A stretch of DNA of 64,000 bases from Streptomyces albospinus (GTDB lineage: Bacteria > Actinomycetota > Actinomycetes > Streptomycetales > Streptomycetaceae), in NCBI RefSeq assembly GCF_014648695.1, contig NZ_BMRP01000003.1:74621-138620 (forward strand), written 5' to 3'. Both the position numbers and the translations under genes were made by a program. Positions 32,844-41,138 of the stretch are shown one piece after another. Positions within the stretch are counted from its first letter, which is position 1. Each line of letters begins with the position of its first letter. The notes under the pieces were generated by a model. That model was not told where the DNA came from. It was given only the letters and a program-made list of their open reading frames with translations, and did no database searches.

Positions 32844-33995
32844 ATGAACTACACCGGGGTGCGCGATATCGAGGTCATGGTGATCGGCGCCGGGCAGGCG
32901 GGACTGGCCGCCGCCTTTCATCTGCGCCGGGTCGGCTACCGGCCGGACCGGGACTTCGTCGTGCTCGACCACTCCCCGCGCCCCGGCGGCGCCTGGCAGT
33001 TCCGCTGGCCGACGCTGACGTACGACAAGGTCCACGGCATGCACGCGCTGCCGGGGATGGAGCTGACCGGCACCGATCCCCGGCGGCCGTCGTCCGAGGT
33101 GATCGGCGGGTACTTCGCCTCGTACGAGCGGGCCTTCGAACTGCGGGTGCACCGGCCGGTGAGCGTGACGGCGGTGCGCGAGGGCGTCGGCGGTCGGCTG
33201 CTGGTGGAGACCTCGCACGGCGACTACGCGCCGCGGGCGGTGGTCAATGCGACCGGCACCTGGGACCGGCCGTTCTGGCCCCGGTTTCCCGGCCAGGAGG
33301 CCTTCCGCGGACGGCAGTTGCACAGTGCGCAGTACGAGGGACCCGAGGCGTTCCGGGGTGCGCGGGTGGTGGTCGTCGGGGGCGGGACCTCGGCCGTACA
33401 GCAGCTGATGGAGATCGCGCCGGTCGCGGCGGGGACGACCTGGGTGACCCGGCGACCGCCCGTCTTCCGTGCCGGGCCGTTCGGTGAGACGGAGGGACGG
33501 GCGGCGGTCGCACTCGTCGAGGAACGGGTCCGCCAGGGGCTGCCGCCACGGAGCGTGGTGAGTGTGACCGGGCTGCCGATGACCGAGGCGGTCCGGCGGG
33601 CCCGGGAGAGCGGCGTGCTGACGCGGCTGCCGCTCTTCTCCCGGGTCACCCCGACCGGGGTGGCGTGGGCGGACGGACGGACCGTCGACGCAGAGGTGAT
33701 CCTCTACGCGACGGGGTTCCGGGCGGCCATCGATCACCTCGCTCCGCTGAAGCTGCGCGAGCCGGGCGGCGGCATCCGCATGGAGGGGACCCGGGCCCTC
33801 CGCGACCCGCGGATCCACCTGGTCGGTTACGGGCCCTCGGCGAGCACCGTCGGCGCCAACCGGGCCGGCCGGGCGGCGGTACGGGACATCAGGCGACTGC
33901 TCGCCGGCGAGCCGTCGGCACCCGCGGCCGGTGATCCGGGGCTGCCGGACTCCGGGCTGGTGAGCGCCTCGGTCGTATCCGGCGGCCCGGCCTGA
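32844..33995 (+). CDS. FAD-dependent NAD(P)-binding monooxygenase (CzcO/FMO-like)
   Basis: A 383-residue flavoprotein. The FAD-binding Rossmann motif is VIGAGQAGLAAAFHLRR at the N-terminus, GGAWQFRWP follows, a second nucleotide motif VVVVGGGTSAVQQLMEIAP lies near residue 180, and ILYATGFRAAIDHL near residue 290 is the late ATG-containing motif of the family. Such enzymes oxygenate amines, sulfides or ketones. ATG at 32844; the upstream in-frame extension is not conserved. Confidence 0.88.
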   Translation: MNYTGVRDIEVMVIGAGQAGLAAAFHLRRVGYRPDRDFVVLDHSPRPGGAWQFRWPTLTYDKVHGMHALPGMELTGTDPRRPSSEVIGGYFASYERAFELRVHRPVSVTAVREGVGGRLLVETSHGDYAPRAVVNATGTWDRPFWPRFPGQEAFRGRQLHSAQYEGPEAFRGARVVVVGGGTSAVQQLMEIAPVAAGTTWVTRRPPVFRAGPFGETEGRAAVALVEERVRQGLPPRSVVSVTGLPMTEAVRRARESGVLTRLPLFSRVTPTGVAWADGRTVDAEVILYATGFRAAIDHLAPLKLREPGGGIRMEGTRALRDPRIHLVGYGPSASTVGANRAGRAAVRDIRRLLAGEPSAPAAGDPGLPDSGLVSASVVSGGPA

Positions 33996-34173
33996 GGCGG
34001 CGAGCGGCGGCGCCGGCGCCGGGATCCGGGGCGCGGCGATTCCCGGACGGCCCGGACGGGCCGGACCGCCCCGGGTCCCGATCGGCGCGGGCTGGGGCCG
34101 GTCGTCGTGTTCCGGTCTGCCCCGCGACGCCTGGCACGCACTCTCGCCGCACCAGGCGAGAGCCCGAGTACGT

Positions 34174-35343
34174 CTAGGCCGCCGCGGTGCCGGTGGTGCC
34201 CCGGACGGTGACGCGGCTGAGTTCCCAGGCGCGGAGCCGGGCGTAGCCGGGGCGGATGACCTCGTTCAGGAGGGCGGCCCGCTCGTCGAAGGGCAGGAAG
34301 GCGGACTTCACCGCGTTGACGGTGAACTCCTCCAGTTCCGCGGCGCCGTAGCCGAAGGTGTCCCGCAGGTGCTGGAACTCCTGCGTCATCGTCGTGCCGC
34401 TGACCAGGCGGTTGTCGGTGTTGAGGCAGATGCGGAAGCCGAGCCGGCGGAGCAGGTCGATGGGGTGCTCCGGGTAGCTGGTGGCGGCGCCGGTCTGGAG
34501 GTTGGAGGTCGGGCAGACTTCCAGGGCGATCCGCATGTCGCGCACGTAGGAGGCCAGGCGCCCCAGCGCGACCTGGCCGTCGGTGCCGATCGCGATGTCG
34601 TCGGTGATGCGGACGCCGTGGCCGATGCGGTGGGCGCCGCAGCGCAGCACCGCCTCGTGGATGGACTCCATGCCGACCGCCTCGCCGGCGTGCACCGTCA
34701 CCCGGGCGCCCTGGCTGCGCAGGTAGTCGAAGGCTTCGGCGTGCCGGCTCGCGGGGTTGCCGATCTCGCCACCCGCGATGTCGAAGCCGGCCACGCCCCG
34801 GTCGCGGTGGGCCACGGCGAGCTCGGCTATCTCCAGGGCGCGGTCGGCGTGCCGCATGGCGCACAGCAGGGTGCCGACGCGGATGCGGTGGCCGGCCGCC
34901 GCGGCCCGCCGTTCGCCCTCGCGGAACCCCGCGTTGACCGCGTCGACGACGTCGTCGAGGGTCAGGCCGCCCTCCAGGTGCTGCTCGGGGGCGTAGCGCA
35001 CCTCGGCGTAGACGATGCCGTCGGCGGCCAGGTCCTCGGCGCACTCGGCGGCGATACGGAACAGCGCCTCGCCGGTCTGCATCACCGCGCAGGTGTGCGC
35101 GAAGGTCTCCAGATAGCGCTCCAGAGAGCCGGAGTCCGCGGCGTCACGGAACCAGGCGGCCAGTGCGGCAGGGTCGGTGGTCGGCAGGTTGCGGTAGCCG
35201 ATGGCCTCGGCCAGCTCGATGATCGTCTCCGGGCGGAGGCCGCCGTCGAGGTGGTCGTGGAGCAGCACCTTGGGGGCGCGGCGGATCCGCTCGCCGTCGA
35301 GGGGGTGGGTGGACTGCCGGGGAAGCTTGTCAGACAACGTCAT
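34174..35343 (-). CDS. add: Adenosine deaminase
   Basis: A 389-residue metal-dependent deaminase (adenosine to inosine, purine salvage). The zinc site and catalytic residues are visible: HDHLDGG near residue 29, [11 protein letters not shown] near 215, [11 protein letters not shown], and [11 protein letters not shown] with the catalytic Asp pair. Two starts are possible; ATG at 35343 (MTLSDKLP) is chosen, with an alternative GTG at 35361. It lies 68 bp downstream of the GntR gene on the same strand, and a perfect TTGTC-A-GACAA dyad sits in its first codons. Confidence 0.92.
   Translation of the reverse strand: MTLSDKLPRQSTHPLDGERIRRAPKVLLHDHLDGGLRPETIIELAEAIGYRNLPTTDPAALAAWFRDAADSGSLERYLETFAHTCAVMQTGEALFRIAAECAEDLAADGIVYAEVRYAPEQHLEGGLTLDDVVDAVNAGFREGERRAAAAGHRIRVGTLLCAMRHADRALEIAELAVAHRDRGVAGFDIAGGEIGNPASRHAEAFDYLRSQGARVTVHAGEAVGMESIHEAVLRCGAHRIGHGVRITDDIAIGTDGQVALGRLASYVRDMRIALEVCPTSNLQTGAATSYPEHPIDLLRRLGFRICLNTDNRLVSGTTMTQEFQHLRDTFGYGAAELEEFTVNAVKSAFLPFDERAALLNEVIRPGYARLRAWELSRVTVRGTTGTAAA
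35327..35337. promoter_or_regulatory. TTGTCAGACAA palindrome at the start of the adenosine deaminase gene
   Basis: Perfect 5-bp arms around A, within codons 3-6 of the deaminase gene. It fits the TNGTNNNACNA pattern of FadR/LldR-type GntR sites. A near copy lies at 36323. Could be an operator or chance. Confidence 0.35.
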
Positions 35344-35411
35344 GGGGCGCGAGTATGACACGTCCCCGCCGTTCCGTCACCGAAGGGGTCGTTCGCACCC
35401 ATCCGCCCTGT

Positions 35412-36158
35412 TCACCGCGCCTGCCACACCGGCAGGGCGGGCGCACCCGGGGGCAGCATGTGCTTGGCGGCCAGGAGAGGGGTGCGGTCCAGCCGTACGA
35501 CCTGGGTGACGAGGACGCCGGGGGTGTCGGCCGGGCGCCCCAGCTGCCGGCCGCGCTGCCGGCCGAGCGTGGTGGCCACGATGGTGCTGCTGCCGGTCAG
35601 CGGCAGCCGGCGCCCGGCGGCCAGCAGCAGCCGCAGCATGGACGACGTGCGCCCCTCGGGCCCGTCGAACGCCGGGACGGCGTCCGGCAGCAGCTCCGCC
35701 ACCGTCTCGTCCGCGGCCCATTCCTGGGTCAGGCAGGCGGGCAGCCCGGCGACCTCGATCAGGCTCTCCCAGAAGCGCACCTCGCCGTTCGACGGCAGCA
35801 CCAGATGCTGCGTGGAGAAGTCCGTCGGTTCCTCGCCGGTACGGGCCAGCGGCACGGTCACGACCTGTCGCCCCTCCCCCAGCAGCTCTTCCACGGGCTT
35901 GAGGAACTCGAAGCCGCGCGGCGGGAGATGGTGGCTGACCGTGCGCCCCACCCCGCGCCGTACGTTGATCACGCCGTCCTCCTGGAGCAGGATCAGCGCC
36001 TCGCGCAGGGCGGGGCGGCTCACGCCCAGTTCGGCGGCGAGCCGGGGCTCGGTCGGGAGGGTGGAGCCCGGGGGGTAGGTGCCCGCGCGGACCGCCTCGA
36101 CCATCCGCTCGTAGAGGGCGACGACCGGACGCCGTCCGTGAGCTTGTCTGCCGGCCAA
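35412..36158 (-). CDS. GntR-family regulator with UTRA domain (HutC subfamily)
   Basis: A 248-residue regulator. The winged HTH is VVALYERMVEAVRAGTYPPGSTLPTEPRLAAELGVSRPALREALILLQEDGVINVRRGVGRTV; the UTRA-like effector domain follows (SLIEVAGLPACLTQEW through TPLLAAKHML). HutC-type proteins respond to sugars, histidine derivatives or phosphosugars. The start is TTG at 36158 with GGGGAG upstream. It lies downstream of the MHS transporter gene, separated by a double hairpin, and may control transporter, lut or deaminase genes (inference). Confidence 0.88.
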   Translation of the reverse strand: MAGRQAHGRRPVVALYERMVEAVRAGTYPPGSTLPTEPRLAAELGVSRPALREALILLQEDGVINVRRGVGRTVSHHLPPRGFEFLKPVEELLGEGRQVVTVPLARTGEEPTDFSTQHLVLPSNGEVRFWESLIEVAGLPACLTQEWAADETVAELLPDAVPAFDGPEGRTSSMLRLLLAAGRRLPLTGSSTIVATTLGRQRGRQLGRPADTPGVLVTQVVRLDRTPLLAAKHMLPPGAPALPVWQAR

Positions 36159-36322
36159 ATCCGTCTCCCCGGGTCCGTGGTCAGACCGGACCGCGGGCCG
36201 TCCGGGTGCCGTCTGCCGCCTTGCCGCCCGGGTCTCGTCCCGTGCGCAGGGCAGTTTCCCACCGACAGCGCGGGGCGGGCCAGCGCGATCGGGCACCTTC
36301 TTCGACAGCCCTGGTCGAAATC

Positions 36323-36333
36323 TTGTCTGACAG
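36323..36333. promoter_or_regulatory. TTGTCTGACAG dyad upstream of the GntR gene
   Basis: One mismatch from the perfect dyad at 35327; a further TGACAG follows at 36338. Position about 165 bp upstream of the GntR start would suit autoregulation. Confidence 0.3.
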
Positions 36334-36451
36334 CACCTGACAGCGCACTTCTCGGTGGCGCCGAACGGCACCCCCTGCCGCCGCCCGCCATCGCATCCCG
36401 CCCGGCACCCGCGGCACCGCCCCTTGCCGGCATCGTCCGCTCCGTGGGGTG

Positions 36452-36529
36452 GCGCGTCCGACGGACGCGCAGCAGCAACGCGCAGCAGCAACAAGGCGCC
36501 GCTCCTCCCTGCCCCGGGAGGGCGGCGCC
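36452..36529 (-). terminator. Double hairpin terminator after the MHS transporter gene
   Basis: Hairpin 1 (36495-36529): GGCGCCGC plus CCTCCC paired with GGGAGG plus GCGGCGCC, one bulged T, loop TGCCCC, 14 bp. Hairpin 2 (36452-36470): GCGCGTCC / GGACGCGC around GAC. Between them lies a 13-bp tandem repeat ACGCGCAGCAGCA (36465-36490). The first hairpin starts 16 bp after the transporter stop. The rest of 36159-36544 holds only the dyad at 36323. Confidence 0.7.
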
Positions 36530-36544
36530 GTCCGTGTTCGCGGG

Positions 36545-37882
36545 CTACCGCTCCAGTTCGCGGTGGGCGGTCTCCGGCAGCGTCAGGTAGACGCCGAAGG
36601 AGATCAGGCAGAGCACGGCGACGTACCACGGGAAGAGGCCCGGGTGGCCGGCCTGCTCGAACCAGGTGCCGACGTACGGGGCGGTGCCGCCGAAGAGGGC
36701 GACGGTGAAGGAGTACGGGAAGCCGATGCCGGCGGCGCGCACCCGGGCGGGGAAGACCTCTGCGTTCACGGCGGCGGCGACCGCGGTGTAGCCGGTGAGC
36801 AGGACCATGCCCGCGCACTGCACCAGCAGGAGGGAGAGGAAGGCGTCGGTGACCAGGTGCAGCAGCGGAACGGCCAGCACGGTGAAGCCCAGGGCGAAGG
36901 CGAGCAGCAGCGGCTTGCGGCCGACGCGGTCCGAGAGCATGCCGCCGAGGGGCTGGAGCAGGGCGAAGAAGACCAGCGAGAGGGTACCGACGGTGAGCGA
37001 ATCGCCCTTGTCGAAGCCCGCGTTGACCTGGGCGTAGGTGGGGAGGTAGGTGGTCCAGGTGTAGTAGGCGATGGTGCCGCCGGCGGTGATGCCGCAGATC
37101 AGGAGCGACTGGCGGGGGTAGCGGCGCAGGCCCTCGAAGAGGCCGGGGCGGTCGGCCCGCTGTGCGGCGGCCGGGGTGTTCGCCCGAGCAGAGTCGAGAG
37201 CCTGGGGAAGGGTCTCCCGGGCGCCGCGCCGGATCCAGAGTCCGATCAGGCTCAGCAGGGCGCCGATGAGGAAGGCGATCCGCCAGCCCCACTGCCCCAT
37301 CTGGCGCTCGGTGAGCAGGGTGGCGAGCAGTGCGCCGGTCCCGGAGGCGAGCAGCTGGCCGATGGTCGTGGAGACGTACTGGAAGCTGGAGAACAGCCCG
37401 CGCCGGCCAGGTCCCGCGGATTCGACGAGGAAGGTGGTGGAGGCGGCGAACTCCCCGCCCACCGACAGCCCTTGGACGAGTCGGGCGACGACGAGCACGA
37501 CCGGGGCGAGCACACCGGTGGCCGTGTAGGTGGGAGTGAGTGCGACCAGCAGGCTGCCGCCGCCCATCAGCAGGATCGTCAGGGTCAGCGCGGCCCGTCG
37601 GCCGCGCCGGTCGGCGACCGCGCCCATCAGCAGTCCGCCGACCGGGCGCATGAAGAAGCCGACGGCGAAGACCGCGAAGGTCGACAGCAGCGGCACCAGG
37701 GAGTTGCCGGCTCCCTTGGGGAAGACCTGGTCGGCGAAGTAGACCGCCAGGAAGGAGTAGGCGTACCAGTCGTACCACTCGACGGCGTTGCCGATGGAGG
37801 CGGCGGCCAGCTGCCGCAGCTGTGACGGCGGGCGGTCGCCGCGGGGCGCCCGGTCCTCGGCTATGGGCTCTGCACTCGACAT
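36545..37882 (-). CDS. MHS-family MFS transporter (ProP/KgtP/ShiA-like)
   Basis: A 445-residue proton symporter with twelve predicted membrane helices. MHS marks: NAVEWYDWYAYSFLA in helix 1, RPVGGLLMGAVADRRGRR in loop 2-3, RLVQGLSVGGEFAASTTFL in helix 4, and LSDRVGRKPLLL in loop 8-9. Substrates in the family are small carboxylates or betaines. ATG at 37882 follows GGAGGACC. It is divergent from lutABC (166-bp gap with an inverted repeat), so lactate or a related acid is a reasonable guess. Confidence 0.9.
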   Translation of the reverse strand: MSSAEPIAEDRAPRGDRPPSQLRQLAAASIGNAVEWYDWYAYSFLAVYFADQVFPKGAGNSLVPLLSTFAVFAVGFFMRPVGGLLMGAVADRRGRRAALTLTILLMGGGSLLVALTPTYTATGVLAPVVLVVARLVQGLSVGGEFAASTTFLVESAGPGRRGLFSSFQYVSTTIGQLLASGTGALLATLLTERQMGQWGWRIAFLIGALLSLIGLWIRRGARETLPQALDSARANTPAAAQRADRPGLFEGLRRYPRQSLLICGITAGGTIAYYTWTTYLPTYAQVNAGFDKGDSLTVGTLSLVFFALLQPLGGMLSDRVGRKPLLLAFALGFTVLAVPLLHLVTDAFLSLLLVQCAGMVLLTGYTAVAAAVNAEVFPARVRAAGIGFPYSFTVALFGGTAPYVGTWFEQAGHPGLFPWYVAVLCLISFGVYLTLPETAHRELER

Positions 37883-37928
37883 GGTCCTCCGCTCCCGGTC
37901 CTTCTCCTGGGCCTGCTGCTGGGGCAGG

Positions 37929-37948
37929 ATGATCCGACAGGTGATCAT
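37929..37948. promoter_or_regulatory. Inverted repeat between the divergent transporter and lutABC
   Basis: Arms ATGATC and GATCAT with an 8-bp spacer, 47 bp upstream of the transporter start and 101 bp upstream of lutA. Placed to control both directions; regulator unknown, with the nearby GntR protein the nearest candidate. Confidence 0.4.
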
Positions 37949-38048
37949 GTACCGGTGAGGCGGGCGACCGCCAGGGGATTCGGCGGACGCAAGGCGGCCG
38001 AAACACCGCCGCAAGAAGACGGCACGATGACGGCAAGGAGATCGCAAC

Positions 38049-38849
38049 GTGCGGGTAGCACTGTTCGTCACCTGCATCAACGACACGCTCTATCCGCGCA
38101 CCGGCCGGGCGGTGGTGACGCTGCTGGAGCGGCTGGGCGTCGAGGTGGACTTCCCCGACGCGCAGAGCTGCTGCGGGCAGCCGCAGTTCAACACCGGCTA
38201 CCGGCACGCCACCGAGCCGCTGGTGCGGCGCTTCGACCGGGCGTTCCGGGACCACGAGTACGTGGTCACCCCGTCCGGTTCCTGCGCCGCGATGGTGCGC
38301 GACAACTATCCGCGGATCGCGGCGAAGGCGGCTGCCGAGGGGCGCGGCCGGGAGCTGACCGACGCGGCGGCGCGTGCCGTGCCCAAGACCTACGAGCTCA
38401 CCGAGTTCCTGGTCGATGTGCTGAAGGTGACGGATGTGGGCGCCTACTACCCGCACACCGTCACCTATCACCCGACCTGTCACGGTCTGCGGATGCTGGG
38501 GCTGGGCGACCGGCCGCGGCGGCTCCTGGAGCACGTGAGGGGGCTGGAGTTGCGGGAGCTGCCGGGTGCCGAGGAGTGCTGCGGGTTCGGCGGCACGTTC
38601 GCGGTGAAGAATCCGGCGGTGTCGGCCGCGATGGGGGCCGACAAGGTCCGGGCGGTGGCCGGGACCGGCGCCTCGGCGGTCTGCACGGTCGACAACTCCT
38701 GTCTGATGCACATCGGGGGCACGCTGGCGCGGCAGGGCTCGACGGTCCGTCCGGTGCACATCGCGGAGATCCTGGCCGGTACGGAGGAGGGTGCGCAGGG
38801 CGGTGCCGTCTCCGGTACGGCCGCCGGCGCGGAAGGGGGCCCGCGATGA
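38049..38849 (+). CDS. lutA: L-lactate utilisation protein LutA (Fe-S/CCG domain)
   Basis: A 266-residue (Fe-S)-binding protein. Two CCG motifs are present: SCCGQPQFNTGYRHA near residue 39 and ECCGFGGTFAVKNPAVSAAM near residue 178. LutA with LutB and LutC forms the cytoplasmic L-lactate oxidase complex that converts L-lactate to pyruvate. GTG start with AAGGAG upstream. First gene of a tightly overlapping operon lutABC. Confidence 0.92.
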   Translation: MRVALFVTCINDTLYPRTGRAVVTLLERLGVEVDFPDAQSCCGQPQFNTGYRHATEPLVRRFDRAFRDHEYVVTPSGSCAAMVRDNYPRIAAKAAAEGRGRELTDAAARAVPKTYELTEFLVDVLKVTDVGAYYPHTVTYHPTCHGLRMLGLGDRPRRLLEHVRGLELRELPGAEECCGFGGTFAVKNPAVSAAMGADKVRAVAGTGASAVCTVDNSCLMHIGGTLARQGSTVRPVHIAEILAGTEEGAQGGAVSGTAAGAEGGPR

Positions 38850-40354
38850 GCGGCAGCCATCTCGGGATGCCGGCGTTCCCCCGGGCCGCCGCCGTCTCCA
38901 CCCGCGACAGCCTGCTGCGGGCCAATCTCGCCCATGCCACCCACACCATCCGCGACAAGCGGGCCAGGGCCGTCGCCGAGCTGGACGACTGGGCTCAGCT
39001 ACGGGCCGCGGGCGCCGCGGTGAAGGACCGGACGCTCCGTCATCTCGATTCGTACCTGGAGCAATTGGAGGAGTCGGTTATTGCCGCGGGGGGCCGGGTG
39101 CACTGGGCGGCGGACGCCGAGGAGGCCAACCGGATCGTCACCCGGCTGGTGCGGGAGACCGGTGAGCGCGAGGTCGTCAAGGTCAAGTCGATGGCCACGC
39201 AGGAGATCGGGCTGAACGAGGCGCTGGCCGAGGCCGGCATCCGGGCGTACGAGACGGATCTGGCCGAGCTGATCGTGCAGCTCGGGGACGATCTGCCGTC
39301 GCACATCCTGGTCCCGGCGATCCACCGCAACCGCTCCGAGATCCGGGACATCTTCCGCCGGGAGATGGGGAGTTGGGGTCGCCCCGCGCCGGATGGGCTG
39401 TCCGACTCCCCCGCCGAGCTCGCCGAGGCGGCCCGGCTGCATCTGCGGGAGAAGTTCCTGACCGCGAAGGTGGGGATCTCCGGCGCCAACTTCATGGTCG
39501 CCGAGTCCGGCACCCTGGTGGTCGTCGAGTCCGAGGGCAACGGCCGGATGTGCCTGACGCTGCCGGAGACCCTGATCTCCGTCGTCGGCATCGAGAAGAC
39601 CGTGCCGACCTGGCAGGACCTGGAGATCTTCCTCCAACTGCTGCCCCGCTCCTCGACGGCCGAGCGGATGAACCCGTACACGACCACCTGGACGGGGACC
39701 ACGGACGGCGACGGGCCCCGGACCTTCCATCTCGTGCTGCTCGACAACGGGCGGACCGACACCCTCGCCGACACCGTGGGGCGACAGGCGCTGCGCTGCA
39801 TCCGCTGCTCGGCGTGCCTGAACGTCTGCCCGGTGTACGAGCGGGCCGGTGGGCATGCGTACGGTTCGCCGTATCCGGGCCCGATCGGGGCCATCCTCAC
39901 GCCTCAACTACGGGGAATCGAAGGCTCGTTGGAGGCATCGCTGCCGTACGCGTCGTCGCTGTGCGGGGCGTGTTACGAGGTGTGCCCGGTCGCCATCGAC
40001 ATCCCCGAGGTCCTGGTGCATCTGCGGGAGCGGGTGGTGGAGGGCGGCCCGGTCACCCGGCGCGGCACCCGCACCGTGCTCAAACCGGCCAAGGGGCATG
40101 CCGCGGAGCGGGCCGCGATGCGGGCCGCGACCTGGGCGTTCGACCACCCCGGCGCGTTGCGCGGCGGGATGCGGCTGGCGTCCCGTACCCGGCGGCTGCA
40201 TCCGCGGCGGCTGCCGGGGCCGGGGCGGGCCTGGTCCGACAGCCGTGAGCTGCCGGCGGTGCCGGCCGAGTCGTTCCGCGACTGGTGGCGGCGCACCCGT
40301 GGTGAGCAGCGTCCTGACGGGTCGTCGACAGAGCAGCGAGGAGGCGTCAAGTGA
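38846..40354 (+). CDS. lutB: L-lactate utilisation protein LutB (ferredoxin-like iron-sulfur protein)
   Basis: A 502-residue protein. It has a DUF162/LUD domain (MATQEIGLNEALAEAGIRAYETDLAELIVQL, then SGANFMVAESGTLVVVESEGNGR) and two 4Fe-4S clusters: CIRCSACLNVCPVYE and CGACYEVCPVAIDIPE. The start overlaps the lutA stop by 4 bp (ATGA). It carries electrons between the lactate-oxidising unit and the membrane chain. Confidence 0.92.
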   Translation: MSGSHLGMPAFPRAAAVSTRDSLLRANLAHATHTIRDKRARAVAELDDWAQLRAAGAAVKDRTLRHLDSYLEQLEESVIAAGGRVHWAADAEEANRIVTRLVRETGEREVVKVKSMATQEIGLNEALAEAGIRAYETDLAELIVQLGDDLPSHILVPAIHRNRSEIRDIFRREMGSWGRPAPDGLSDSPAELAEAARLHLREKFLTAKVGISGANFMVAESGTLVVVESEGNGRMCLTLPETLISVVGIEKTVPTWQDLEIFLQLLPRSSTAERMNPYTTTWTGTTDGDGPRTFHLVLLDNGRTDTLADTVGRQALRCIRCSACLNVCPVYERAGGHAYGSPYPGPIGAILTPQLRGIEGSLEASLPYASSLCGACYEVCPVAIDIPEVLVHLRERVVEGGPVTRRGTRTVLKPAKGHAAERAAMRAATWAFDHPGALRGGMRLASRTRRLHPRRLPGPGRAWSDSRELPAVPAESFRDWWRRTRGEQRPDGSSTEQRGGVK

Positions 40355-40998
40355 GCGGCAGGGACGTGGTGTTGGCGCGGATCCGGCGGGCGCTGGCCGA
40401 TGTGCCGCGCGGCGAGGGGCCCAGCGATCCGCCGGTGCCCCGCGACTATCTGCGGGTGCACGGCTCGCGTACGGCCGGGCAGAACGTCGATCTGCTCGCC
40501 GAGAATCTGGCGGAGTACCGGGCGATCGTGCACCGCTGCGGCCCCGGCGGGCTGCCGGTGCTGATCGCCCGGCTGCTGGCGGAGCGCGGCGCGCGGTCGG
40601 TGGTGGTGCCGGCGGGGCTGGAGCCGGGATGGCTGGCCGGGGCCGAGGTGACGCGGGTTCCCGACGTGCCGTCGGCCACCGCGCGGGAACTCGACGCCGT
40701 GGACAGTGTGGTGACGGGGTGCGCGCTGGCGATCGCGGAGACCGGCACGATCGTGCTGGACGCCGGGCCCGACCAGGGGCGGCGCCGGATCACCCTCGTA
40801 CCCGACCATCACATCTGTGTCGTGCGGGTCCCCGGCCAGGTTGTCAGCTCGGTCCCCGAGGCGCTGCCGCGGCTGTCCCCGGACCGCCCGCTGACGTGGA
40901 TCTCCGGGCCGTCCGCGACCAGCGACATCGAACTGGACCGGGTGGAGGGAGTGCACGGTCCGCGGACGCTGGAGGTGATCCTGCTGGCGGCGGGCTGA
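40351..40998 (+). CDS. lutC: L-lactate utilisation protein LutC (LUD domain)
   Basis: A 215-residue LUD-domain protein with SVVTGCALAIAETGTIVLDAGPDQGRRRITLVPDHHICVV and PRTLEVILL at the end. GTG start overlaps the lutB stop by 4 bp. It completes the LutABC L-lactate oxidation complex. No dyad or terminator is clear directly after it, but a 25-bp palindrome follows 29 bp later and belongs to the next gene. Confidence 0.92.
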   Translation: MSGRDVVLARIRRALADVPRGEGPSDPPVPRDYLRVHGSRTAGQNVDLLAENLAEYRAIVHRCGPGGLPVLIARLLAERGARSVVVPAGLEPGWLAGAEVTRVPDVPSATARELDAVDSVVTGCALAIAETGTIVLDAGPDQGRRRITLVPDHHICVVRVPGQVVSSVPEALPRLSPDRPLTWISGPSATSDIELDRVEGVHGPRTLEVILLAAG

Positions 40999-41026
40999 CG
41001 GCCCGGCGCGCAGGGTGTCCCTCACG

Positions 41027-41051
41027 TTGGTAGGCATCCGATGCGTACCAA
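41027..41051. promoter_or_regulatory. 25-bp near-perfect palindrome upstream of the SGNH hydrolase gene
   Basis: Arms TTGGTAGGCATC and GATGCGTACCAA flank one C; 11 of 12 pairs match. It lies 88-112 bp upstream of the SGNH start and just after lutC. The symmetry is that of a TetR, LacI or MarR-type operator. The regulator is not adjacent. Confidence 0.6.
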
Positions 41052-41138
41052 TCGGAGGTGTCTGGGCCGCCCTCGCGCCGGTCGCCAGACTCGTGGAAGT
41101 CGCCACCGGGCGACCGACCGAGAGGCAGGCACACCATC

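Noticed and set aside
35412..38759. Very long minus-strand open frame of 1,115 codons
   Set aside because: Only its last 248 codons are a gene (GntR). The rest runs out of frame through the MHS transporter and antisense to lutA, and is open only because of GC bias.
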